Source: CAVQUE01 sp046290435 (GTDB lineage: Bacteria > Actinomycetota > Acidimicrobiia > Acidimicrobiales > UBA8592). From it: a stretch of 57,998 bases of DNA. Both the position numbers and the translations under genes were made by a program. Below the pieces are notes generated by a model, which ran no database searches, was not told the DNA's origin, and was given only the letters and a program-made list of their open reading frames with translations. The stretch's first letter is position 1. Every line of letters starts with the position of its first letter. Of this stretch, positions 1 to 8,389 are shown piece after piece. The DNA is taken from contig JBKAGO010000057.1 of NCBI GenBank assembly GCA_046290435.1, forward strand, positions 1-57,998, given 5' to 3'.

Positions 1-113
1 TCGACAAGAAAACCGCCGAAGGCAAGACCACACGAGAAGCCCGCCGATGCCTCAAACGCCACATCGCCCGCCGCCTCTACCGAATCCTCGAAAACCTCGC
101 CACAACCCCTTGA
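1..113 (+). CDS. IS110-family transposase, C-terminal tail (cut by window edge)
   Basis: The reading frame is open from base 3 to a TGA at 111-113 and encodes the last 36 residues of a protein. The basic tail, containing EGKTTREARRCLKRH and RRLYRILE, resembles the C-terminus of IS110/IS116/IS902 transposases, which are DEDD recombinases. The stop is followed by a short sequence, AGGAGCATCC, that may belong to the right end of the element. Only the tail is visible, so the catalytic domain and the intactness of the element cannot be judged. It adjoins a second mobile-type gene, the RAYT at 211. Confidence 0.7.
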   Translation, partial: DKKTAEGKTTREARRCLKRHIARRLYRILENLATTP

Positions 114-210
114 CAAACATAGGAGCATCCCCGGCGCTCGACCCCCAGCGGAGACCCGCTGACCATCGCTTCGCCGACGTTGTCACAGGGGCTGCGTAGC
201 GTGCGCGGGC

Positions 211-1191
211 ATGGCACGTGCACTGCGTATCGATCATCCGGGGGCCTGGCACCACGTGGTGCACCGAGGCATCGGCCGGGCGGACATCTACCTCCACGAC
301 GGTGACCGGGCGGCCTTCGTCGACCTCCTCGGCGACCTCGACGAGCGGTTCGGGCTCGAGGTCCACGCCTACGTCTTGATGGCGAACCACTACCACCTGC
401 TGGTGCGCAGCGCCGAGGGGCGACTGTCGCGGGCGATGCGGCACCTCAACGGCTGCTACACCCAGCGGCACAACTGGCACCACGGCCGCGACGGAGCGCT
501 GCTGGCCGGGCGATTCCACTCGTCGCTGATCGAGGCCGACAGCTATCTCACCCGGGTGGCTCGGTACGTGCACCTGAACCCGGTGACCGCAGGTCTGGCC
601 CGTGCGCCCGAGGCCTACCGCTGGTCGAGCTATGCGGCGTACCTGCACCCGGCGCAGGCACCGAGGTGGCTCTATCGAGAGCGGGTGCTCGAGTACTTCG
701 CCGGCAGCCGAGGGGCGCTGCATCGCTTCACCGTCGCCGGTGATGCCGACGACGATCTCGACGTCCTCGACCGTCGGGCGCCCCCGGCGGTGCTGGGGTC
801 GGACGAGTTCAAGACGAAGGCCCTGGCCCGAGCCGACTGCAGTCCCGAGAAGGCAACCGCCCGCCGCCGGGCAACGGTGCGACCGACGCTCGAAGCCATC
901 GACGCCGCAGTAGCCGCCGAGTTCGAAGTGGCCGAGTGCACATTGCACGAAGGCCGAAGGGGCCACCCGAACCCGGCCCGCATGGCTGCGGTCCACCTGG
1001 CCGCCGAACTCTCCGGCCTCGACCACGCCGCTCTCGCCCCGCACTACGGGTACGAGGGCTACACCGGCGTGTCCGGGGCATCGTCGAGAGCCCGCCATCG
1101 GTGTGAGACCGACAAGGCTTTCGCACGTCGGATCGACGGACTGATCGAACAGCTCGCAGGACCGAGTCGGGTGGCAACAGCGCCGGGGTAG
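211..1191 (+). CDS. REP-associated tyrosine transposase (RAYT, Y1/HUH family)
   Basis: This 326-residue protein carries the HUH signature H60-Y61-H62 inside NHYHLLV and a later RYVHLNPV segment in which Tyr119 is the likely nucleophile. The glycine/arginine stretch near residues 81-103 is also typical of RAYTs. RAYTs are single-strand nucleases thought to spread palindromic intergenic repeats rather than themselves. The last ~110 residues look like a helical DNA-binding extension. A -10-like TAGCGT lies at 197-202, 8 nt before ATG, suggesting a leaderless mRNA. A perfect 28-bp-arm palindrome begins 5 nt after the stop, and relatives occur at 2.5, 3.1, 22.1 and 57.9 kb. These are probably the cognate repeats (inference). 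Confidence 0.85.
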   Translation: MARALRIDHPGAWHHVVHRGIGRADIYLHDGDRAAFVDLLGDLDERFGLEVHAYVLMANHYHLLVRSAEGRLSRAMRHLNGCYTQRHNWHHGRDGALLAGRFHSSLIEADSYLTRVARYVHLNPVTAGLARAPEAYRWSSYAAYLHPAQAPRWLYRERVLEYFAGSRGALHRFTVAGDADDDLDVLDRRAPPAVLGSDEFKTKALARADCSPEKATARRRATVRPTLEAIDAAVAAEFEVAECTLHEGRRGHPNPARMAAVHLAAELSGLDHAALAPHYGYEGYTGVSGASSRARHRCETDKAFARRIDGLIEQLAGPSRVATAPG

Positions 1192-1195
1192 GGCA

Positions 1196-1283
1196 GGGGT
1201 CAAGTCGTACTTTCAACCAACTCCAGGTCGGCGAGCCGGGAGGCCGCCGCGTGCCGAGTTGGTTGAAAGTACGACTTGACCCC
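1196..1283. repeat. Family A palindrome, copy 1 (complete)
   Basis: Left arm 1196-1223 begins GGGGTCAAGTCGTACTTTCA and its exact 28-nt reverse complement lies at 1256-1283, around a 32-nt centre. It sits 5 nt after the RAYT stop, as expected for a RAYT flanked by its own REP-like element. Confidence 0.9.
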
Positions 1284-1340
1284 AGTGGTTACGCCTCGGG
1301 TCTGGCGGCCCGGTGGGCGAGAGGAGTGGAGAAGTGGAGT

Positions 1341-1356
1341 AGTACGACTCGACCCC
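1341..1356. repeat. Family A right-arm remnant
   Basis: The sequence AGTACGACTCGACCCC matches the right half of the family A arm with one change and is followed by the same CAGTGG flank. It looks like a decayed half copy. Confidence 0.6.
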
Positions 1357-1391
1357 AGTGGTTGCCCGGTGGTTGGCCACCCGGGTGACGG

Positions 1392-2324
1392 TCAGTAGTC
1401 GACGCCGGTGAGTTCGACGCTGCGTTCCCACAGGGCGCGGGCGTCGTGGACGTCGTAGGCCTTGGGCTTGGCCTTCACCTTCACGGCCTTGCCGCGCAGT
1501 TCGCCGAAGCCGTCGGGGCCGAAGTAGTCGCCGCCCTTGGCCTTCGGGTCGCATGCCGCCCGTACGGTGGGCAGAGCGCCATCGGCGGCCGTCTGGGTGT
1601 AGGTCGACTCGAAGCGCTTGGCTGCGCCCGTGATCTTGCCGAGCAGGCCGTCGCTCATGCCCTGGCCGAGGTTGGTCGCGGACATGCCGGGGTGACACGC
1701 CAGCGCGAGGATCTCGTCCCCGCGGCGATGGCGGCGCCGGTGCAGCTCCATCGTGAACAGCAGGTTGGCCAACTTCGATTGCCCGTAGGCACCGAAGCGT
1801 GAGTACTTCTCCTCGCCCATCAGGTCGTCGAAATCGATCTTGCCCTGGCGGTGGGCCAGGCTCGACACGTTGACCACCCGGGCGCCCTCGGATCCGCCGA
1901 TCCGTTCGATCAGCAGCCCGGTCAGTGCGAAGTGGCCGAGATGGTTGGTGCCCAGCTGGAGCTCGAAGCCGTCGGCGGTCCGCTCGTAGGGGGTGGCCAT
2001 GACGCCAGCGTTGTTGATGAGCACGTCGACCGGCTGGTCGGTGGCGAGCACCGACTCGGCGAAGCTCCGAACCGAGGCCAGGTCGGCGAGGTCGAGCTGG
2101 CCCATCTCGACGGAACCGGCAAGATCGCCGCTGCGGAGGTCGTCGAGCGCCGCCTGGCCCTTGTCCGTCGACCGGCTGGTGACGAGCACGTCGCCGCCGG
2201 CTCCGGCCAGCATCCGTGCCGCCTCGAGCCCGATGCCGGAGTTGCCACCGGTGATGACGAAACGCCGGCCGGTCTGGTCGGGGATGTCGTCGGCCGTCCA
2301 GCCGTCGGTCTGCTTCTTGGTCAT
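1392..2324 (-). CDS. SDR-family oxidoreductase (retinol-dehydrogenase/protochlorophyllide-reductase-like)
   Basis: This 310-residue short-chain dehydrogenase should use NAD(P)(H) to reduce or oxidise a carbonyl/alcohol substrate that cannot be named. It shows the cofactor loop TGGNSGIG (residues 25-32), NNAG (104-107), Ser155 and the catalytic Tyr180-x3-Lys184. The order of motifs and the LGTNHLGHFALT segment fit the retinol-dehydrogenase-like subgroup. ATG at 2324 is chosen because MTKKQ precedes the Rossmann fold at normal distance and a TACCGT -10 box lies 8 nt upstream. The longer open frame upstream reads into a family A repeat and is not credible. It is flanked by family A repeats on both sides. 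Confidence 0.85.
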   Translation of the reverse strand: MTKKQTDGWTADDIPDQTGRRFVITGGNSGIGLEAARMLAGAGGDVLVTSRSTDKGQAALDDLRSGDLAGSVEMGQLDLADLASVRSFAESVLATDQPVDVLINNAGVMATPYERTADGFELQLGTNHLGHFALTGLLIERIGGSEGARVVNVSSLAHRQGKIDFDDLMGEEKYSRFGAYGQSKLANLLFTMELHRRRHRRGDEILALACHPGMSATNLGQGMSDGLLGKITGAAKRFESTYTQTAADGALPTVRAACDPKAKGGDYFGPDGFGELRGKAVKVKAKPKAYDVHDARALWERSVELTGVDY

Positions 2325-2545
2325 GGCCGTGCACGGTAGCGCAGGGGTCGCGTGACCCTGACCGCAGTTGCGAAGCAGCGCGCTTGGACGACTGTGGGGT
2401 AGCCGCCGCGGAGTGCGTCCCGCTCTCGGTGAGCTCGGCGCGTCGTCGGCCCTGCGCCGGAGGGAAGGTGGGGCACCGTCATAGCCGGACCCTCGCCACC
2501 CGAGCGGACCTGGCCGCGAACTCCTGACCAGGTCTGGGAAGCGCA

Positions 2546-2633
2546 GGGGTCGAGTCGTACTTTCAACCAACTCCAGGTCGTCGGGCCTGGAGGCCGCCGC
2601 ATGCCGAGTTGGTTGAAAGTACGACTTGACCCC
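2546..2633. repeat. Family A palindrome, copy 2
   Basis: Left arm 2546-2573 differs from copy 1 at one base, and the right arm 2606-2633 is identical to copy 1. The 32-nt centre is also similar. It lies between the SDR and a small exported protein. Confidence 0.9.
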
Positions 2634-2696
2634 AGTGGTCAGCGGCGGTCGATCTTCGTTGCCTCATCGGCCACGGAGATCGACCGATGGGATGAC

Positions 2697-3044
2697 ATGA
2701 TCGACGACGGGGATTCGCAGCGGGTACGGCCGTTGGTGCTTTCCGTTGCGCTGATCGCGCTGTTCGCCGCTGCGAGCCTCGGCACGGCGGCGCTCGGCGG
2801 CGAGAGCGAAGCGTCGAACTTCTGCAAGACCTACGGCCTGCTTCCCGATGATCCCGTCGACGTCGACGGACGTCTCGTCCACCTCGGTTGGAACGCCGAC
2901 GAGCGTGGCCAGTGCGGCAGCCCGTTCGGGCACTACCCGGGCTTCGGCGACGCAGAGCTCGTGCTGTGGGATGACTGCATGGTCTCCACGCCCGACGGCG
3001 ATCTGTTCCCCGCTGTGTTCGCGGACCTCGACGCGTACTGCTGA
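2697..3044 (+). CDS. Small membrane-anchored or exported protein of unknown function
   Basis: From ATG 2697 the product is 115 residues. A hydrophobic segment (about residues 14-34) follows a charged start, and the rest is an acidic domain with three cysteines. The hydrophobic segment could be a signal peptide or an anchor. The open frame extends upstream to 2601, but those codons lie inside a family A repeat and encode the same WLKVRLDP peptide that other copies yield, so the later ATG is preferred. No family is recognised. It is bracketed by family A repeats. Confidence 0.5.
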   Translation: MIDDGDSQRVRPLVLSVALIALFAAASLGTAALGGESEASNFCKTYGLLPDDPVDVDGRLVHLGWNADERGQCGSPFGHYPGFGDAELVLWDDCMVSTPDGDLFPAVFADLDAYC

Positions 3045-3062
3045 CGAGGTCTGGGAAACGCA

Positions 3063-3142
3063 GGGGTCAAGTCGTACTTTCAACCAACTCCAGGTTGGAG
3101 CCGGGAATCCCCGGGGAGTTGGTGGAAGGTACGTACGCCGCA
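3063..3142. repeat. Family A palindrome, copy 3 (right arm decayed)
   Basis: The left arm 3063-3090 is identical to copy 1. The right side (3116-3142) keeps GAGTTGGT but has several substitutions and a small deletion. The remaining ~130 bp up to the M20 gene show nothing else recognisable. Confidence 0.8.
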
Positions 3143-3269
3143 GTGGTCCGCCTGGTTGCGCAACCCAGGTCGAAGCCTCGCTGCCCCCAGGCTCGAGCCT
3201 TCGGGCCGCGCAAATGCGGCGGTCCGGACCCCAGCGGTCGGACCGCAGTGGTCGATCCGGCGGTCCGCT

Positions 3270-4613
3270 TCAGTCCCAGAAGGTCTTGGCGACGTCGATC
3301 CAGAGCTGGGTGCTCAGGCCGAGCGATTCGACGTCGACGCGTTCGTCGTGGCCGTGGAAGCGCTTGGCGAACGTCTCCAGGGTGACCTTCGGGGAGAAGA
3401 GGCCGGCGCCGTAGGCGACGGCGTCGCGATCGCGGAAGAATCGGGCGTCGGTGCCGCCGACGATGAGGCCCGGCTGCAGCGGCGAACCCGGGTGCGCAGT
3501 GTCGATGATGCGGGCCAGGGTGTCCCACATCGGGGTGTCGACCGGCGACGCCGTCGACGGCTCCTGCTGGATGGGTTCGACGTCGATGCGGTCGTACAGT
3601 TCGCCGAGCGCGGTCTGCAGGTGCGTGGTGATGTCGGCGAGGGTCTCGCCGGGCAGGATGCGGATGTCGACCTCGACGATGACCTCGTCGGGGATGACGT
3701 TGGTCTTGACGCCACCGTGGATGACGTTGGGGCTGAACGTCGTGTGCGAGCAGGCGTGCAGGCTGCGGGCCTTGCGCCGGTCGGGGAGCCCGTCGAGCGC
3801 CGCGTCGAGGGTGCCCGGGTCGAGCAGCGATGCCTTGACCTCGTCGTCGTAGGGGAGGTTGTCGACCTGCACCCGCCACAGGTCGTGGATGCGCGGCGTC
3901 GGCCGATATTCGGCCAGGCGGCGCACGACCTCGGCCGCGGTGACCAGGGCGTTGTCGCTCTCGTAGGGCGCGGAGCCGTGGCCCGGCGTGCCCTTTACCT
4001 TCAGGCGCTGCCAGCCCAGGCCCTTCTCGGCGACGTTGATGGTGATGGCGTGGCCGTGCGCGGTGTCGGTGGGGAACCCGCCGAACTCGGTGAGCACGTA
4101 GTCGCAGGCAATGGCGTCCCAGTGGTGGTCGGCGATCCACTTCGCGCCGAGCGCCCCGCCGGCCTCCTCGTCGGCGACGCCGAAGTAGATGAGGTCGCCC
4201 TTGGGGCGGAACCCGGTGTCGGCCAAGTGGCGGTAGGCGACGGCCATCGACGCGGTGAGGCACAACATGTCGACCGCGCCACGGCCCCAGACCTCGCCGT
4301 CGATGAGCTCGCCGCCGAAGGGGTCCTCGTGCCATCCGTCGGGCGAAACCGGCACGACGTCGGTGTGGCCCATGAGGCAGACGGCGGGTGCGTCGGGATC
4401 GGAGCCCTCGATACGTGCCACCATCGAGCGGCGGCCCGGCGCGGGTTCGAAGGTCTCGACGTCGAGCCCGGCGCCTTCGAGGTAGGTCTGGAGGAGGTCG
4501 CTGTTGCGGATCTCGTGACCGGACGCCTCGGTGCCGTCGTTGACGCACTCGTTGCGGATCAACTCCTGCAACAGCTCGGTGGTTGCGGCGGTGCGGCGAT
4601 CGTCGACGTCCAT
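3270..4613 (-). CDS. M20/M25/M40-family metallohydrolase
   Basis: This 447-residue protein belongs to the dizinc amidohydrolase/peptidase family that includes dipeptidases and acetylornithine deacetylase. Expected ligands and catalytic residues are visible: H83 and D85 in GHTDVVPV, D115 in GRGAVDM, E149-E150 in ADEEAGG, E176, and a C-terminal HGHDERV motif. Residues ~195-320 form the usual lid/dimerisation domain. The start is ATG 4613, just before DVDDRRTA, with a TACCAT -10 box 6 nt upstream, so the mRNA is predicted to be leaderless. The substrate is unknown. The kinase gene ends about 120 bp upstream on the same strand, but the separate promoter argues against an operon. Confidence 0.85.
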   Translation of the reverse strand: MDVDDRRTAATTELLQELIRNECVNDGTEASGHEIRNSDLLQTYLEGAGLDVETFEPAPGRRSMVARIEGSDPDAPAVCLMGHTDVVPVSPDGWHEDPFGGELIDGEVWGRGAVDMLCLTASMAVAYRHLADTGFRPKGDLIYFGVADEEAGGALGAKWIADHHWDAIACDYVLTEFGGFPTDTAHGHAITINVAEKGLGWQRLKVKGTPGHGSAPYESDNALVTAAEVVRRLAEYRPTPRIHDLWRVQVDNLPYDDEVKASLLDPGTLDAALDGLPDRRKARSLHACSHTTFSPNVIHGGVKTNVIPDEVIVEVDIRILPGETLADITTHLQTALGELYDRIDVEPIQQEPSTASPVDTPMWDTLARIIDTAHPGSPLQPGLIVGGTDARFFRDRDAVAYGAGLFSPKVTLETFAKRFHGHDERVDVESLGLSTQLWIDVAKTFWD

Positions 4614-4734
4614 CGTCCGATGGTAGCCCCGGCGCTGAGCGCCGAACCGCGGCTGGTCGCTGCCGTAGCCGGGTCGGCGCAGCGGTGGTGCCCTCTCCGG
4701 CCCGCTGCGCCCGTGGCCCTCGAGCCCGGGCGGG

Positions 4735-7056
4735 TCAGTTGATGAGCACGCCGAGCGAGAAGCTGCCGGCCACATCGCCGAGGAAGCTGGTCTGGATGTG
4801 ATAACGGCCACCGGCCGGGACCACGAAGGACAGCTGGGCATCGAAGCCCCCGCCGGAGTCGTCGTCGAAGACGATCACGTTGTCGCTCTCGTCGGCGATG
4901 GAGACGAACGAGTCGGCATCGGGGCTTCGCATGAGAACCTCGAGCTGTTGACCCGCCACGAGGTCGAGGGCGAAGCCGGCTCGGGTGCCGGCAGGCATCT
5001 CGGCGCTCACCCCGAAGCCCTCGACGTTGAACAATCCGATCAGGCTGGAGGGCGGAACCGCCGTGTACGCAGCCACGTCGATGCTGCCGTCGGGGTCGGC
5101 CAGGAACGACTCGAGTCGGGGGTCGAGGTTGCCGAAGCAGTCGTCGTCGGCTGCGATCACCCGCCCGTCGGCCGCTCGGGCCACCATCGACAGGTCGCCG
5201 TCCGCGATGGCCCACGCCGCCTGGAAATTCGTCGTCGGCCGGGCGCTGATGCGCATGAACCCGATCTCGCCTTCGGCGGGCGCGACGTTCTCGAGGGTGG
5301 ACAGCGTGTAGGTGCCGGCACCGCCGAAGAAGTCGATGTCGACGCTGTACTCGCCGGTGACGGCCAACTCGGTGACGAGGAGCGCGTCGGTGGCCGAGGT
5401 GAGCGTCGAGCAGTCGTTGGCGCCGACGATGGGGATGCCGTTGGGGGTGCTCAAGGCGATACGGGGATCGCCATCGGGCGATGTCACTTCGAGTCGGATG
5501 AGCTGGCCTGCTGTCGCCTGGAAGGTGTGTCGGGCAGCCTCGCCGGCGGCCACCGTGCCGGTGACGCTGTCGCCCAGTGCGATGGGGCCGCCGACGGTGG
5601 AGCCGCCGTCGGCGGGCGTGGGCGTCGGCGCCGGCGTGGGCGTCTCGGGTTCGGTGGTGGGCGTCGCGACCGGTGTCGGGGTGGCCGCATCCTCGACGGT
5701 GGGCGTGGGCGCGGGTTCGTCGATGGGCGTGGCCTCGGGTGCTGCGGTGGCCTCGGGGGTGGCGGTCGCCAGGGGCTCGTCGGCATCTTCGCCGCCTGCG
5801 AAGGCCAGGAAACCGACGGCGCCGAGCACAACGACCAGAGCTGCAGCCACGGCGCCGTAGACCACCCGGTTGTCGCGGCGGCCCGAACCGGCCGGGGCAG
5901 GAGGATCGAGGGAGGTGGGGCCGGCACCGAATGCCGCCGCCGGCGGCGTCGCGCCCGGCGGGGGCGGGGGCGGCGGTGTGGGCCCGCTGAGCGGTGCGGG
6001 AGGTGGCCCTGGTGGGGGTGGGGGCGCCGCCGACGCGATCGGGGGCAGCCCGGGGACCGGAGGGACCGGCGAGCCGGGAACGATGGGCGGGGTCGGCTCG
6101 GGCGGGTTGGTGGCGCGGACCGTGGGGAGATCGGCATCGACGACGGCGTCGCGGGCAACGCCCGCCACCACCATCTCGCCGACGGGCGCGCCCAGGACCC
6201 GTTGCGCCTGCTGGATCTGGCGGCCCAGTTCCTCGGCGCTGCGCTGACGACGCGCCGGGTCTTTGGCCATGGCGGTGCGCAACACGACGTCGAGTGCCGG
6301 TGGCACGCCGTAGGCGGCGAGGTCGGGGATCTCCTCTTCGTACACGCGGCGCAGGAGCGGCGCGAAGCCGCTGTCGGTGTCGCCGGTGAACGGCGGTGAG
6401 CCGATCAGCATGTGCACGAGCGTGGCGGCGAGGCTGTAGACGTCCGATGCCGGCGTCGGCGGTTGCCCGTCGAGGATCTCGGGCGGAGCGTACGGCAGGC
6501 TCGCGGTGATGTGGCTGCTGGTGGTCTCGTGGCCGCCGGCGATGCGGGCGATGCCGAAGTCGGTCAGCTGCGGTTCGCCGTAGGCGGAGATCAGCACGTT
6601 GGCGGGCTTGATGTCGCGGTGCAAGATGCCGGCGCGGTGGGCGGTCTCCAGGGCGCCGGCGAGCTTGGTGCCGATGGTGGCGACCTCCTGCCAGGACGGC
6701 TTGTCGGGGCCGTGGGCGAGTTCGTGGAGGCTGCCGCCCTCCATGAACGACATGACCAGATAGGCGCGGCCGTCGGCCAGGAAGCCGGCGTCGTAGAGCG
6801 TGACGATGTTGGGATGCTCCGACAGCGAGCCCATGGCCTGACACTCGCGGTCGAACCGGGAGCGGGCGACGAGGTCGGTCTCGGGAGCGGACAGCACCTT
6901 GACGGCGACGGTGCGGCGGAAGTCGGGCTGACGGGCCCGGTACACCGAGGCGAAGCCGCCGCGTCCGGCGAGGGTTGCATCGCTCAGCCCGGCGATGCCC
7001 AGGTCGATCGTCTCGCCGTCAGCCACTGCGTCCCACTCCCGCTGTATCGCTCGCAC
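4735..7056 (-). CDS. Membrane Ser/Thr protein kinase with PPC-like extracytoplasmic region
   Basis: The 773-residue protein has an N-terminal Hanks-type kinase: GRGGFASV at 31-38, Lys53, Glu71, HRDIKPAN at 146-153 and DFG at 167-169, so it is probably active and of the RD type. Residues ~300-395 are a proline-rich juxtamembrane linker, 399-421 are one transmembrane helix, and ~425-485 are a Thr/Pro-rich stalk. The last ~290 residues hold beta-rich modules resembling bacterial pre-peptidase C-terminal (PPC) domains instead of the usual PASTA repeats. The start is GTG 7056, since the nearby ATG at 7060 is out of frame. A TACGCT -10-like box lies just upstream. The ligand and targets are unknown. 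Confidence 0.9.
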   Translation of the reverse strand: MRAIQREWDAVADGETIDLGIAGLSDATLAGRGGFASVYRARQPDFRRTVAVKVLSAPETDLVARSRFDRECQAMGSLSEHPNIVTLYDAGFLADGRAYLVMSFMEGGSLHELAHGPDKPSWQEVATIGTKLAGALETAHRAGILHRDIKPANVLISAYGEPQLTDFGIARIAGGHETTSSHITASLPYAPPEILDGQPPTPASDVYSLAATLVHMLIGSPPFTGDTDSGFAPLLRRVYEEEIPDLAAYGVPPALDVVLRTAMAKDPARRQRSAEELGRQIQQAQRVLGAPVGEMVVAGVARDAVVDADLPTVRATNPPEPTPPIVPGSPVPPVPGLPPIASAAPPPPPGPPPAPLSGPTPPPPPPPGATPPAAAFGAGPTSLDPPAPAGSGRRDNRVVYGAVAAALVVVLGAVGFLAFAGGEDADEPLATATPEATAAPEATPIDEPAPTPTVEDAATPTPVATPTTEPETPTPAPTPTPADGGSTVGGPIALGDSVTGTVAAGEAARHTFQATAGQLIRLEVTSPDGDPRIALSTPNGIPIVGANDCSTLTSATDALLVTELAVTGEYSVDIDFFGGAGTYTLSTLENVAPAEGEIGFMRISARPTTNFQAAWAIADGDLSMVARAADGRVIAADDDCFGNLDPRLESFLADPDGSIDVAAYTAVPPSSLIGLFNVEGFGVSAEMPAGTRAGFALDLVAGQQLEVLMRSPDADSFVSIADESDNVIVFDDDSGGGFDAQLSFVVPAGGRYHIQTSFLGDVAGSFSLGVLIN

Positions 7057-7174
7057 CCATTACCGCTCCGAGCGTACGACATCGAGATGCCGGGGCCAGC
7101 ACGTCGATGTCGGTCGGCGGCTGCCGAACCCGGGACCAGCCAACGCATCCGCACCTACGTCGTAGGCTCGCTGC

Positions 7175-8389
7175 ATGGCGCCCCGAAGCGATCGCCGCCA
7201 GGTGACTCGGATCGTGCCCGCCCGCGCGGGCATCGTCGGCAACCCGTCCGATGGCTACGGCGGGCGGGTGGTCGCGACGACGATCGGCCAGCTCTGCGCG
7301 CGGGTGACCGCATCAGCCGCCGACCGATGGGCCGACGCGCCCGGCGACGGCGCAGCGTTGCTCGCTGCGGCACGGGGCGTCGCCGAGGCCTGGCTGGCGG
7401 CCGAGGCCGCCGTCGAGGTCGTACCGACCGACCTGTCGTTCACCACCGACATCCCCCGCCAGGTCGGGCTTGCCGGCTCGAGTGCCATCGCCGTCGGCGT
7501 CATCGAGGCCCTTGCCGCGCTCCACGACGTCGAACCCGATCCGGCGACGGTTGCGCGCCTGGCACTGCGCGCCGAGGTCGACGTGCTGGGCATCGCCGCC
7601 GGGCCCCAGGACCGTGTCGTCCAGGCCCACCGGGGCGTGCTCGACATGCAGTTCGGAGAGATGCAGTTCGGGGAGATGCAGATCGGGGGCACCGACGTCG
7701 CCGAAGCCGACCCGGCTCGATCGCGCACGAGAAGTTCGGAGAACGGGCCCGACCCCATGGGTTTCGCCGGGGCGTGGGACCCGACTCGCTACCGCCGGCT
7801 GCCCGACTCGGCGCTCGGCGACCTCGTCGTCGCATGGCATCCCGACCCCGGCGATCCCAGCGGCGTCGTCCACGGCGATCTGCGGGCCCGCTGGAACGCC
7901 GGCGATCCCGACGTCCACGAGGTGATGGCCTCGCTTGCCGATCTGGCCGGCGAGGCCGCAGACGTGCTGCGCAGCGGTCGCAGCGGCGCCCTGGCCCCCA
8001 TCGTCGACGAGGCGTGCCGGCTGCGACGACGTCTCTGGACGTTCTCCCCGGTCGACGAGCAGCTGTTGGCCGTCGCCGAACGGGCCGACGCCGCCGCCAC
8101 CCTCGCCGGGTCGGGCGGTGCGATCGTGGCCGTCGCGCGGGGCGGCACCGGCGGGGCCGGCGATCTGTGCGTCGCTTTCACCGAGGCCGGTCTCTGCGCC
8201 CTCGTGCCCCAGCCCCACGCCCAGCCCGAGTCGCAGCCCCAGCCCCTGCCCCAGGCCCAGCCCGAGTCGCAGCCCCAGCCCCTGCCCCAGGCCCAGCCCG
8301 AGTCACAGGCCGAGCCCGGCCCCGCTCCCCAGCCACGGCCGGGTGCCGGGACGCTCGACGATGCGGCATCGCCCGGGGACGAGTCATGA
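7175..8389 (+). CDS. GHMP-family sugar kinase (glucuronokinase-like)
   Basis: This 404-residue protein has PARAGIVGNPSDGYGG at the N-terminus, GLAGSSA (98-104) as the GHMP phosphate loop, and AAGPQDR (141-147) with the likely catalytic Asp146. These resemble glucuronokinase and related 1-kinases that phosphorylate a free sugar at C1. Its stop overlaps the start of a nucleotidyltransferase in an ATGA junction, so the pair probably turns a sugar into its 1-phosphate and then a nucleotide sugar. A TAGGCT -10 box (7163-7168) lies 6 nt before ATG, so it is predicted leaderless. Two internal tandem duplications add low-complexity segments. The exact sugar cannot be read from the sequence. Confidence 0.8.
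   Translation: MAPRSDRRQVTRIVPARAGIVGNPSDGYGGRVVATTIGQLCARVTASAADRWADAPGDGAALLAAARGVAEAWLAAEAAVEVVPTDLSFTTDIPRQVGLAGSSAIAVGVIEALAALHDVEPDPATVARLALRAEVDVLGIAAGPQDRVVQAHRGVLDMQFGEMQFGEMQIGGTDVAEADPARSRTRSSENGPDPMGFAGAWDPTRYRRLPDSALGDLVVAWHPDPGDPSGVVHGDLRARWNAGDPDVHEVMASLADLAGEAADVLRSGRSGALAPIVDEACRLRRRLWTFSPVDEQLLAVAERADAAATLAGSGGAIVAVARGGTGGAGDLCVAFTEAGLCALVPQPHAQPESQPQPLPQAQPESQPQPLPQAQPESQAEPGPAPQPRPGAGTLDDAASPGDES
7646..7690 (+). repeat. 15-bp in-frame tandem repeat (x3) inside the GHMP kinase
   Basis: Three 15-bp units starting ATGCAG at 7646, 7661 and 7676 encode MQFGE, MQFGE and MQIGG. They follow the AAGPQDR motif and probably form a loop insertion. Confidence 0.85.
8219..8308 (+). repeat. 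36-bp in-frame tandem repeat at the GHMP kinase C-terminus
   Basis: Units begin at 8219, 8255 and 8291 with a period of 36 bp. Each encodes AQPESQPQPLPQ or a variant, giving a Pro/Gln-rich tail after the end of the catalytic fold. Confidence 0.85.

Noticed and set aside
2601..2696. Longer N-termini starting inside family A repeats (also near 2570 and 57912)
   Set aside because: All encode the same WLKVRLDP-type peptide because they translate the repeat. Real starts with promoters or Rossmann folds lie downstream.
3156..4742. A 528-residue plus-strand open frame antisense to the M20 hydrolase
   Set aside because: It has the composition of a reverse-frame shadow (repeated Val/Gly/Asp) with no motif, while the minus strand carries the full metal-binding signature.
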